NCBI RefSeq assembly: GCF_003614925.1
Contig: NZ_QYLP01000097.1
Location: 1-64,000 of the forward strand
Direction of reading: 5' to 3'
Length of the DNA: 64,000 bases
From: Arthrobacter celericrescens
GTDB taxonomy: Bacteria > Actinomycetota > Actinomycetes > Actinomycetales > Micrococcaceae
Positions 24,341 to 32,200 of the stretch are shown here, in pieces; the first letter of the stretch is position 1, and each line of letters opens with the position of its first letter. The position numbers were made by a program, and so were the translations under genes. The notes below the pieces were generated by a model. The model saw only the letters and a program-made list of their open reading frames with translations. It was not told where the DNA came from and did no database searches.

Positions 24341-25654
24341 ATGCGGATTTCAGTCATTGGATGCGGCTACCTCGGTGCCGTCCATGCCGCATGCATGGCC
24401 AAGCTCGGGCACGAGGTGGTGGGGATCGAGACCGACCCCCACAAGGTTGCCGAACTGTCGGACGGCCACGCCCCCTTCTATGAGCCGGTCCTGGACGAAC
24501 TGCTCAGGGAGCTCGAGGAATCAGGTCGGCTCCGGTTCACCACGGACATGGCCGAGGCGCGCGGCTGCCAGGTGCATTTTATCTGCGTGGGCACACCGCA
24601 GAAGCGCGGCGAGAACGCCGCCGACCTGCGTTTCGTCGACGCCGCCGTCGAAGCCGTGGCCGCGCAGCTGGGGCCGGGCGAACTGGTGGCCGGCAAATCC
24701 ACAGTTCCGGTGGGGACGGCGGCCCGTTTGGCAGAGATCGTGCGCGAAGCGCAGCCAGAGGCCATGCTGGCCTGGAATCCCGAGTTCCTGCGCGAAGGCC
24801 ATGCCGTCAGCGACACCCTGAGCCCCAACAGGCTGGTGTACGGCGTGGACTCCGGCTCCGAGGACCACCCCGCCGTTGCGCTCCTGGATGAGGTGTACGC
24901 CGAACCCATGGGCGCCGGGACGCCGCGCATGGTGATGGACTTCGCCACCGCCGAACTCGTCAAGACGGCCGCGAACTCCTTCCTGGCCACCAAGATCTCC
25001 TTCATCAACGCCATGGCCGAAGTCTGCGAAGCCACCGGCGCGGACGTGGTGCGCCTGGCCGAGGCGATCGGGGTTGATGACAGGATCGGATCGAAGTTCC
25101 TCAGCGCCGGCATCGGCTTCGGCGGCGGCTGCCTGCCCAAGGACATCCGGGCATTCATGGCCCGCGCGGGCGAACTCGGCGCCGACCAGGCCCTGACCTT
25201 CCTGCGGGAGGTGGACGCGATCAACATGCGCCGCCGCACGCGCGTGGTGGAACTGACCCGGCAGCTCTGTGGCGGCACCCTGATGGGCCAACGGATCGCA
25301 GTGCTGGGTGCGGCGTTCAAGCCCGAGAGCGACGACGTGCGGGACTCCCCGGCGCTGAGCGCTGCGGCCCAGCTGCAGCTGCAGGGAGCGGTGGTGACCG
25401 TGACCGATCCGCAGGCCCTCGAGAACGCGGCGAAGCGCTTCCCCGAACTGCAGTTGGAACCGGAAATGGAGACCGCCCTGGAACGGGCCGACGCCGTGCT
25501 GCTGCTCACCGAATGGAAGCAGTACCGGGACCTGGACCCGCACGAAACCGCGGCGCTGGTGTCCAAGCCCCGGATCCTCGACGGCCGGAACGTGCTGGAC
25601 CCCGCCAAGTGGCGCGCGGCCGGCTGGACCTACAAGGGCCTGGGCAGGCCGTAA
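24341..25654 (+). CDS. ugd: UDP-glucose 6-dehydrogenase
   Basis: 437 residues. It oxidises UDP-glucose to UDP-glucuronate with two NAD+, supplying uronic acid for polysaccharides. The NAD-binding loop MRISVIGCGYLGAVHA is at the N-terminus; catalytic Cys264 is in GFGGGCLPKD; FAVNSF-like KTAANSFLATKISF lies near 215. Length is normal for the bacterial UGD family (Bacillus TuaD-like). It is the first carbohydrate gene of the surface-polysaccharide region. It is convergent with sufU with only 9 bases between stops; no terminator is visible. Confidence 0.92.
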   Translation: MRISVIGCGYLGAVHAACMAKLGHEVVGIETDPHKVAELSDGHAPFYEPVLDELLRELEESGRLRFTTDMAEARGCQVHFICVGTPQKRGENAADLRFVDAAVEAVAAQLGPGELVAGKSTVPVGTAARLAEIVREAQPEAMLAWNPEFLREGHAVSDTLSPNRLVYGVDSGSEDHPAVALLDEVYAEPMGAGTPRMVMDFATAELVKTAANSFLATKISFINAMAEVCEATGADVVRLAEAIGVDDRIGSKFLSAGIGFGGGCLPKDIRAFMARAGELGADQALTFLREVDAINMRRRTRVVELTRQLCGGTLMGQRIAVLGAAFKPESDDVRDSPALSAAAQLQLQGAVVTVTDPQALENAAKRFPELQLEPEMETALERADAVLLLTEWKQYRDLDPHETAALVSKPRILDGRNVLDPAKWRAAGWTYKGLGRP

Positions 25655-25663
25655 GGACAGGAC

Positions 25664-26119
25664 CTACGCGGTGGTCGCCTGGGCCAGTGCGTCCTCCGCG
25701 GCCACCCAGGACAGCATGGCGCATTTGACCCGGGCCACGTAGCGGGCCACGCCTTCGAACGCGGCGGCGTCGCCCAGGACTTCGGGGTCGGCAGCGATCT
25801 TGCCGCGGGAGCGCAGCATCTCCCGGAACACCTCGATCAGCTGGCGCAGTTCCTCCGTGTCCGTGCCTTCGGCGAGTTCGGTGAGCACCGAGGCAGAGGC
25901 CATCGAAATGGAACAGCCGTCGCCGTCCCAGCGGAACTGGCTGATCCGGCCGTCGACGACGGCGAGCCGCACCGTGATCTCGTCCCCGCAGGTGGGGTTG
26001 AGCTGGTGGGACTCGCCGCAGCTGGCGCCGGCCGGCGGCTCGTCGGACGCCAGGCCTTCGCCGTGGCGCAGCTTCGAGTGGTCCAGGATGATCTGCTGGT
26101 AGAGGGCGTCAAGACTCAT
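25664..26119 (-). CDS. sufU: Iron-sulfur cluster assembly protein SufU
   Basis: 151 residues. It is a zinc-dependent sulfur transfer partner of SufS. The zinc/sulfur ligands are present: C44 and D46 in NPTCGDEI, C69 in GDGCSIS, and C133 in VKCAML. C34 (GASCGES) is an extra cysteine. Twenty-one bases separate its ATG from the sufS stop, so it is co-transcribed with sufS. The wider suf operon (sufBDC) is not in this window. Confidence 0.95.
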   Translation of the reverse strand: MSLDALYQQIILDHSKLRHGEGLASDEPPAGASCGESHQLNPTCGDEITVRLAVVDGRISQFRWDGDGCSISMASASVLTELAEGTDTEELRQLIEVFREMLRSRGKIAADPEVLGDAAAFEGVARYVARVKCAMLSWVAAEDALAQATTA

Positions 26120-26140
26120 GTTTTTTCCTTGCGGTCCGGA

Positions 26141-27448
26141 TCAGACCCGGAAGTAGGAGCGCACGCCGGACACGGCCTCGAGGAGGGCGTCGACGTCGTC
26201 GGTGGTGTTGTACAGGTAGGTGCTGGCGCGCGTCGTGGCCGTCAGCCCGAGCCGGCGGTGCAGCGGCTGGGCGCAGTGGTGGCCGACCCGGACGGCGATG
26301 CCGCGGTCGTCAAGGTACTGTCCGACGTCGTGGGCGTGGACGCCGTCGACGTCGAACGCGGCCAGGCCGATCCGTTCCTGGCCTGCGGCCGGGCCGAGCA
26401 CCCGGATGCCGGGAAGCGCGCTGAGCCCGGAGACGAGGCGCTGGCCGAGGACCGTTTCCCATTCGTGGATCCGGGCGATGCCGGTTTCCTTCAGGTAGTT
26501 CGCGGCCGAGGCGAGGGCGATCGCCTGTGAGATGCGCTGCGTGCCGGCCTCGAAGCGCTGCGGTGCGGGCAGGAACGCGGCCTTTTCCATGGTGACGGTG
26601 GTGATCATGGAACCGCCTGTGAGGAACGGCGGCATGGCGTTGAGGTGTCCGGCCTTGCCGTACACGGCGCCGACGCCGGTGGGCGCCAGCATCTTGTGGC
26701 CGGAGAACACGGCGAAGTCCACGTCGAGGGCCTTGACGTCCACGGGCATGTGCGGCGCGGACTGGCAGGCGTCCAGCACCACCAGGGCGCCGTGTTCCCG
26801 GGCCAGGGCGACCAGTTCGGTGACGGGGTTGATGGTGCCCAGCACGTTGGAGGCGTGGGTGAACGCGAGTACCCGGGTGCGGGGGCCGAGGATCCTCGCG
26901 GCTTCCTCCATGACCAGGGCACCCGAATCGTCCACGGGAATGTAGCGCAGGGTGGCGCCGGTACGCATGGCGAGCTGCTGCCAGGGAATGAGGTTGGCGT
27001 GGTGCTCCATCTCGGTCACAACGATCTCGTCGCCTTCACCGAGGGCGAAGCGGGCGGATTCCGCCGGGGCGCCGGGAAGGGAGGCGTTGAGGAAGGAGTA
27101 GCTGAGCAGGTTCAGGCCCTCGGTGGCGTTGGAGGTCCAGACCAGTTCGTCGCTCCGGGCACCAATGAAGGCGGCCACCGTTTCGCGGGCGTCCTCGAAG
27201 GATTCGGTGGCTTCCACGGCGAGGTAGTGGGCGCCACGGTGCACGGCGGAATTGCGCTGTTCGTAGAATTCCTGCTCGGCCTCGATGACGCTCAGCGGGT
27301 TTTGCGAGGTGGCGCCGGAATCCAGGTAGACCAGGTCCCGGCCGTTGACCTGCTGGTGCAGGATGGGGAAGTCGTTGCGGATCCGCCGCACCTCGTCGTT
27401 GTCGAGGGTGCCTGCCGAATGGAGCAGATGTGTGGGGATGGCAACCAT
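26141..27448 (-). CDS. sufS: Cysteine desulfurase SufS
   Basis: 435 residues, PLP-dependent removal of sulfur from cysteine to form a persulfide for Fe-S assembly. The PLP lysine is Lys252 (FSGHKML) and the catalytic cysteine is Cys392 (GHHCAQPLH), the group II (SufS) arrangement. AGGAG precedes the ATG at 27448; a longer frame reaches 27586 but is not supported by a better start. Just upstream are an imperfect hairpin (27486-27523) and a DtxR-like sequence at 27574. Paired with sufU. Confidence 0.95.
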   Translation of the reverse strand: MVAIPTHLLHSAGTLDNDEVRRIRNDFPILHQQVNGRDLVYLDSGATSQNPLSVIEAEQEFYEQRNSAVHRGAHYLAVEATESFEDARETVAAFIGARSDELVWTSNATEGLNLLSYSFLNASLPGAPAESARFALGEGDEIVVTEMEHHANLIPWQQLAMRTGATLRYIPVDDSGALVMEEAARILGPRTRVLAFTHASNVLGTINPVTELVALAREHGALVVLDACQSAPHMPVDVKALDVDFAVFSGHKMLAPTGVGAVYGKAGHLNAMPPFLTGGSMITTVTMEKAAFLPAPQRFEAGTQRISQAIALASAANYLKETGIARIHEWETVLGQRLVSGLSALPGIRVLGPAAGQERIGLAAFDVDGVHAHDVGQYLDDRGIAVRVGHHCAQPLHRRLGLTATTRASTYLYNTTDDVDALLEAVSGVRSYFRV

Positions 27449-27573
27449 GGCGTACTCCTGGGTGGACCTGTGGGGCATGCGGCGCGGCCCGCTCCGGAGA
27501 GCTGCTCCGGTGGAGCGCGGGCCAATTACGTCACACTGACTGATCCTAATTATCCCACGGCCCCGGCGACCAG

Positions 27574-27592
27574 TTAGGTTAGGCACATCTCC
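27574..27592. promoter_or_regulatory. DtxR/IdeR-like iron box upstream of sufS
   Basis: TTAGGTTAGGC followed by ACATCTCC gives about 14 matches to the 19-base DtxR/IdeR consensus (TTAGGTTAGSCTAACCTAA), with the left half exact. It lies 126 bases upstream of the sufS start and overlaps the last codons of the phosphodiesterase gene. It may couple sufSU to iron supply. Confidence 0.45.
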
Positions 27593-29145
27593 TGTTGGCT
27601 GAGCGCCGTCACGGCGATCTTCCGGAACTCAACCGGGGCTCCGCCGTCGACCACTGACGACGCGTTCCCGGCCAGCAGCGCGAAGTAGCCGCCACGGAAC
27701 GCCGTGTCGTTGCTTTGCGCGCTCCAGGTGCGTCCGCCGTCGGCCGAAGCGCTGGCCCGGACCCCCACCGGGGCCATTTCCACGCGGACCCGGAACCATC
27801 GGCCGTCCCCGATCCCCCCGCCGGCAGCAGAAGCAAGGGGCGCGGGCCGGCCCCGTCCTTTGTCGGCCCTGCCAAGGTCCAGGGACCCGTCCGCCGCGAT
27901 GTCGAGCCGGTACCCGCCCTGCGTGGCCGCCTGCCCTGCACCGTCCGAGGGCGGGGCCACCGGGGAATCGTCGCCGAGGGCGAACGCGATGCCTGCCCGC
28001 CGGGCCCCGGAGGTGCCTTCCGGCCACCGGAGTTCGACGTCGAGGCGCCAGCCGGGCGCGGCGAGCGGCGCCATGGAGCCGACCGTGTAGGACCCGGCAG
28101 CTGCGGCGAAGCGCAGCGCATCGTCCACGAAAGCGGGCTGCTCGGTCCAGTCGCTGTCCGCGTTCCACGGCAGGTCCCCCGCGGGGCGGGTCCCCTCGCC
28201 CAGCGTGTCGGACGTTGCCGGGGCCACCCGCTGCAGCACGTAGGGCACGTTGGAACACATCATGCCGCGCACGCCAAGGCGCTGCAGCCGGTCCCGCTCC
28301 CACCTGCGGTGCACTTCCCATCCGATCACAGGTTTTCCCGTGGCCACGAGCTGCCGGATCTGTGCTTCCGTGCCCAGCGTCGGTACCCCCAACAGGTCCA
28401 CCCGGTCCTGGAAGTCCGCGGCCCGGTCCAGCTCCTTGCTCGTGAAGTAGCCCCAGGTGGTGTACCCCCACTGCCGGGCGTAGAGGTGTCCCGGGGACAT
28501 GGCAGGCTGCTTCCACACGATGTGCTGGCGGCTGTCCGGGTAGTCCTGGAGCATGGTGAAGATCGCATCGGCGTTGGTGCCGCCCTTGTCTTCCAGGAAG
28601 ATCACGTGGCTGCGGGCGTAGGCGTTTAGGACGTCCCGCAGCCGGGGCATGGGCTCCAGTGGTGTGGCCGGCCCCAGCCAGGCGCGGGCGTCCACCCTGA
28701 GTTTGGCCAGCTCTGCGTAGGGGGTGGCGGGGATCTGGAGATCCTGGCCGCTGGTGCGCAGGGTGCCGGCATCGTGGTGGCACAGCAGCACGCCGTCGGA
28801 GCTGGCCCACACGGACACCTCGATCGCCTTCAGGCCCAGCGCCACGGACTCCGAATAGGCCCGCATGGTGTGTTCGGGCCAGTTGTCCCCGGAGCCCCGG
28901 TGCGCGATGTAGAAGGTCTTCGTGGAGAGCAGGTCCTTGATGGTGTACGGGCCGCCGGGCTGCAGCGGGACGTCGGAAACGGGCGCCAGGGTGGGGACGG
29001 AGGTGGCGGTGGCGCCTGGCTGTGGGCAGCCTCTGCAGCCGCTGAGCGCGGTTCCCGCAACGAGCGCGCTTCCTGCCGCAAAGGCCCCTTGCACCGCCAG
29101 GGCGAGGAAGCCGCGGCGTCCGAAGGCAGCGGCGCTGGCCTTCAC
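27574..29145 (-). CDS. Tat-exported glycerophosphodiester phosphodiesterase lipoprotein
   Basis: 523 residues from a GTG overlapping the stop of the preceding gene (GTGA). The first 37 residues are a twin-arginine signal (FGRRGFLAL) ending in lipobox LSGC with Cys37, so it is probably a folded, lipid-anchored enzyme outside the membrane. The GDPD domain begins at about 78 with IAHRGSGDNWPEHT (H82, R83, E91) and HHDAGTLRTSG; it hydrolyses glycerophosphodiesters to glycerol-3-phosphate and an alcohol. About 340-520 form a beta-sandwich-like tail (WRLDVELRWPEG, RVRVEMAPVGVRA) of unknown role, possibly carbohydrate-binding. Located in a polysaccharide locus; plausible role is trimming of glycerophosphate-containing wall polymer. 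Confidence 0.85.
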   Translation of the reverse strand: MKASAAAFGRRGFLALAVQGAFAAGSALVAGTALSGCRGCPQPGATATSVPTLAPVSDVPLQPGGPYTIKDLLSTKTFYIAHRGSGDNWPEHTMRAYSESVALGLKAIEVSVWASSDGVLLCHHDAGTLRTSGQDLQIPATPYAELAKLRVDARAWLGPATPLEPMPRLRDVLNAYARSHVIFLEDKGGTNADAIFTMLQDYPDSRQHIVWKQPAMSPGHLYARQWGYTTWGYFTSKELDRAADFQDRVDLLGVPTLGTEAQIRQLVATGKPVIGWEVHRRWERDRLQRLGVRGMMCSNVPYVLQRVAPATSDTLGEGTRPAGDLPWNADSDWTEQPAFVDDALRFAAAAGSYTVGSMAPLAAPGWRLDVELRWPEGTSGARRAGIAFALGDDSPVAPPSDGAGQAATQGGYRLDIAADGSLDLGRADKGRGRPAPLASAAGGGIGDGRWFRVRVEMAPVGVRASASADGGRTWSAQSNDTAFRGGYFALLAGNASSVVDGGAPVEFRKIAVTALSQQEMCLT

Positions 29146-30440
29146 CGCCGGCCCACCGTCTCGGCGTCGAGGTCGAGGCGCGCGGCCTTCGCCAGCTGCC
29201 CCTGCCGTACCACCTCGTCGCCTGCCATGACAAGCATCGCGAACACGGTCCAGATCAGGATGGCCGCGGCGGAGCGGGTGGCCAGCGAACTGTAGGTCTG
29301 GGGCACCGCCACGGCCAGGAGCCCGGCCAGCGTGAGGCCGCGGAAGTGGTGCCGGGTGGCGTGCTTGAGGACCAGGTACGCCATCATGCCGAAGTAGAGC
29401 AGGGCAAACACGATGCCGAAGTCGATGCTGTACATGACCAGGGGGCTTTCGAAACTGGTCTCCAGCCCTCCCTGCACGGCTACCCGGTAGCTGGCCCCGA
29501 TCCCCTGGCCCGCGATGAAGTAATCGGACCAGTGGGCCACGAAGTATTCCAGGGCGCGGCCCCGGGCCTCGGCCGAACCGGTGTCGTCCTCCAGCCGTTG
29601 CGCCACGCCGGCCACCAACGGCGACTGCACAATGAACCACGTAGCCACCGAAAGCACGGCAAGAAAGCCGACCTTCACCCACGCCCTGCGCTTGGCGAAG
29701 AGCACCACGGCCACCACCGAGAAACCCACCACGAACAGGCCCACCCTGGACTGGGTCACCAGCACCCCCGTGATCATCAGGATCAACAGCAGCGCCTGGA
29801 GGGAGTTGTGCTTCAGGCCCGCGACCAGCGGGGCAGCCACGCAGATGGCCAGGGACAGGGCCAGCGGCTGGTCCAAGGTGCCCATCCAGCGGTCGGTGTC
29901 CGGGTTGAACCAGTACTGGGTGAGGAAGCCCTCTTCGTAGAAGAGCACGCTGTGGGTCAGCCACTGCACCAGGGCGATGACGCAGGTCAGGGCCACGAGG
30001 GTGAGCAGCATCGTCCGCAGCGCGGTCACCAGGCCCGGGTCCGTAAGCGCAGCGGAAAGGAGGATGAGGAAGAACAGCACGGGGGCCAGGATCTGGTCCA
30101 CCAGCAGCACCATGCCCCCGCCTTCCTGGGATGTCCGGGAGGCCAGGAAGCCGGCCGCCACCACCAGGGCCAGGCCCATGAACAGGAAGAACTCGCGGGC
30201 CAGCACCCGCCGCAATGACACGGGGTCGTGGGCCAGACGGACTATGAAGGCCGCGAAGATCAGCCAGCTTGCGGCGTGCATCGACAGGGAGCCGCTGTCC
30301 ACCCCGGTGATCAGGGGGCTGCCGACCGTTGGGACCAGCATCCACAGGCCCAGGACGGCTGCGATGACCCACCGGATCCGCCGGCGGAACAGCCACGCAA
30401 AGCCGAAGCAGCATAGGACCCAGAGGGCCAACCTGACCAT
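29142..30440 (-). CDS. O-antigen-ligase/Wzy-like membrane protein
   Basis: 432 residues with about ten hydrophobic helices and a large extracytoplasmic loop (about 265-330: RLEDDTGSAEARGRALEYFVAHW, then GQGIGASYRVAVQGGLETSFES). This is the layout of O-antigen ligase/Wzy polymerase-type (PF04932-like) proteins, which join or polymerise lipid-linked sugar repeats at the outer face of the membrane. Its stop overlaps the start of the phosphodiesterase gene (GTGA), and it starts 9 bases after the BY-kinase stop. Ligase and polymerase cannot be distinguished by sequence. Confidence 0.8.
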   Translation of the reverse strand: MVRLALWVLCCFGFAWLFRRRIRWVIAAVLGLWMLVPTVGSPLITGVDSGSLSMHAASWLIFAAFIVRLAHDPVSLRRVLAREFFLFMGLALVVAAGFLASRTSQEGGGMVLLVDQILAPVLFFLILLSAALTDPGLVTALRTMLLTLVALTCVIALVQWLTHSVLFYEEGFLTQYWFNPDTDRWMGTLDQPLALSLAICVAAPLVAGLKHNSLQALLLILMITGVLVTQSRVGLFVVGFSVVAVVLFAKRRAWVKVGFLAVLSVATWFIVQSPLVAGVAQRLEDDTGSAEARGRALEYFVAHWSDYFIAGQGIGASYRVAVQGGLETSFESPLVMYSIDFGIVFALLYFGMMAYLVLKHATRHHFRGLTLAGLLAVAVPQTYSSLATRSAAAILIWTVFAMLVMAGDEVVRQGQLAKAARLDLDAETVGRR

Positions 30441-30449
30441 GGTGTGCCG

Positions 30450-31979
30450 CTATCCGCGCTGGGGCGGCGGCAGCGCGGCACCGTCCGGGTCTTCGCTGGC
30501 GGACGTGCCGGTGCCGCCGTCGCCGTCCCGGCTATGGAGGGGACCGCCGTCGGTTCCGGAGCGGCCCTTCCCGCCGGTGTCCGGCCAGCCGCGCATGCGG
30601 CCCGGATCCACGGTGTCCGCGCGGTGGGCACGGCGGGTACGCGGCCCCCTGCGCCGGTGGGCTTCGGCGAGCCGGTCCGGCAGGGCGTTCAGGGCGATGC
30701 CGAGGATCCGGCTGTCCACGGCCCGGAGGTTTTCGAGGCCCGTGGCCAGTACCTGCCGGGTGACCTTTTCGTGCCGCACCACCAGCACCACGCCGTCCGT
30801 GAGGGACGCCATCATGGCTCCGTCGCTCAGGGGCTGCAGGGACGTGGCGTCCACGACAATCCGGCTGTACCGTTCCTTCAGCGCCGCCAGGACCTCCGGC
30901 GTGTGCTTGCTGCCCAGCAGTTCGGTCGGCTGCGGGGGAACCGTGCCCGCACCGATCGCGTGCAGGCCCTCAAAGGGGGTCCGCTGGATCACCTTGTCCA
31001 GGGCCAGTTGGCCGGACAGGACATTCGACAGCCCGGTGGTCTTCGCCAGGCCCAGTTCGAGCGCGATTTCCGGGCTCCGGAGATCGGCCTCCAGCAGCAG
31101 CACCGTGTGGCCGGCCTCCGCCCAGGCTTTCGCGAGCAGGAATGCCGCGGTCGTTTTACCTTCCCCGGCGGTGGCGGAAGTGACGGTCACCGAGTTCAGG
31201 TGTTGGGACTGGGTCAAGTGGTCCACGTTGGTCCGGAGTCGCCGGCCGGCCTCGTCCACCAGGGAATCGGGCCGGCGATCAAGCAGCTTGCCGAGGCTGC
31301 GGGCTGCGGCGCCGTTCGGGATGCGGACCAGCAGCGGCAGCCCGGTAGCGGCTTCCACCTGCTCCGGAGTGCGCAGGGAGTGGTCCGCCAAGCGGCGGCC
31401 GACGGAGATTCCGATGCCCAACGCGACCCCCAGCAGCAGGCCCAGGGCGAGGTTCAGGCCAACCCGCGGCGCCACCGGGGCGTCCTCAGGGGTGGGTCCG
31501 GACACCACGGTCAGGACGGTCTGGGCAGAGCCCTCGGGTTTGCGGCCTTCCTCGAGTTCGTTCACCGCGGGGCCGAAGTTCTTCGCCACTGCCGTGGCCA
31601 TGGCCACGGCATCGCTGGCGTCCGGCATGGTCACCACGACGGTGAGCAGCCGGGTGTCGCGGTCGCCGGAAGCACTGATGGCTTCCTGTGCCTGCGCGCC
31701 ATCAAGGGCGACGCCGCTGTCCCTCAGGAGCCTCCCGACGAAGAGGTCGTTCTTCACCAGGGCGGCGTACGTGGCGATGCGGCCTCGGGAGAGTTCGTCC
31801 GACTGCAGTGCCGACTGGCCGGTGACGGGAGGCGAGACCACCAGGAAGCGGACCGTGCTTTGGTACTGCGGTTGCATGTTCGCCGTGACCACCCAGGCAG
31901 CGCCCAAGCCCACCACGGCGCACACCAGCACCACCCACCAGCCGCGCGCTATTGCACGGAGATACTCTGACAGTTCCAA
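30450..31979 (-). CDS. Wzz-type chain-length regulator fused to a BY-kinase-like ATPase
   Basis: 509 residues from a TTG start (MELSEYLRAIARGWWVVLV), supported by the match of this N-terminus to the Wzz family rather than by the ribosome site, which is weak. Two helices (about 15-33 and 174-193) enclose the extracytoplasmic Wzz part; the cytoplasmic part has Walker A SATAGEGKTT (268-277), A' motif VLLLEADLRS and the B-like RIVVDATSL. These are the marks of a bacterial tyrosine kinase that controls polymer length and export. The last 70 residues are Arg/Gly/Asp-rich with no tyrosine, so the usual C-terminal tyrosine cluster is absent. Divergent from the glycosyltransferase at 32201. Confidence 0.85.
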   Translation of the reverse strand: MELSEYLRAIARGWWVVLVCAVVGLGAAWVVTANMQPQYQSTVRFLVVSPPVTGQSALQSDELSRGRIATYAALVKNDLFVGRLLRDSGVALDGAQAQEAISASGDRDTRLLTVVVTMPDASDAVAMATAVAKNFGPAVNELEEGRKPEGSAQTVLTVVSGPTPEDAPVAPRVGLNLALGLLLGVALGIGISVGRRLADHSLRTPEQVEAATGLPLLVRIPNGAAARSLGKLLDRRPDSLVDEAGRRLRTNVDHLTQSQHLNSVTVTSATAGEGKTTAAFLLAKAWAEAGHTVLLLEADLRSPEIALELGLAKTTGLSNVLSGQLALDKVIQRTPFEGLHAIGAGTVPPQPTELLGSKHTPEVLAALKERYSRIVVDATSLQPLSDGAMMASLTDGVVLVVRHEKVTRQVLATGLENLRAVDSRILGIALNALPDRLAEAHRRRGPRTRRAHRADTVDPGRMRGWPDTGGKGRSGTDGGPLHSRDGDGGTGTSASEDPDGAALPPPQRG

Positions 31980-32200
31980 AGAGCCGCCCCCAAGGTGGCT
32001 TCCAGGGCTGTTCCGCTCGCCGGCCCGGTCCCTCGTTGCCTTGTCTGTTTCGCACCATTATTGAACGCCTGAACCCGCTTCGGAAGGCTTCCCAGCCGGG
32101 GGTTTGCCGGGCGGCCGGCGGCGGCCGGAAGTGCTGGCCAAAGGCTTCCGGCGGTCCTAAGCTGCTGCTACCACGGGCGGCCCGAGCGGACAGGAGAAAA

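Noticed and set aside
27574..30414. 946-residue minus frame joining the phosphodiesterase and the region above it
   Set aside because: Its first 423 residues are a shadow of the ligase-like membrane protein in another frame; the real start is GTG 29145.
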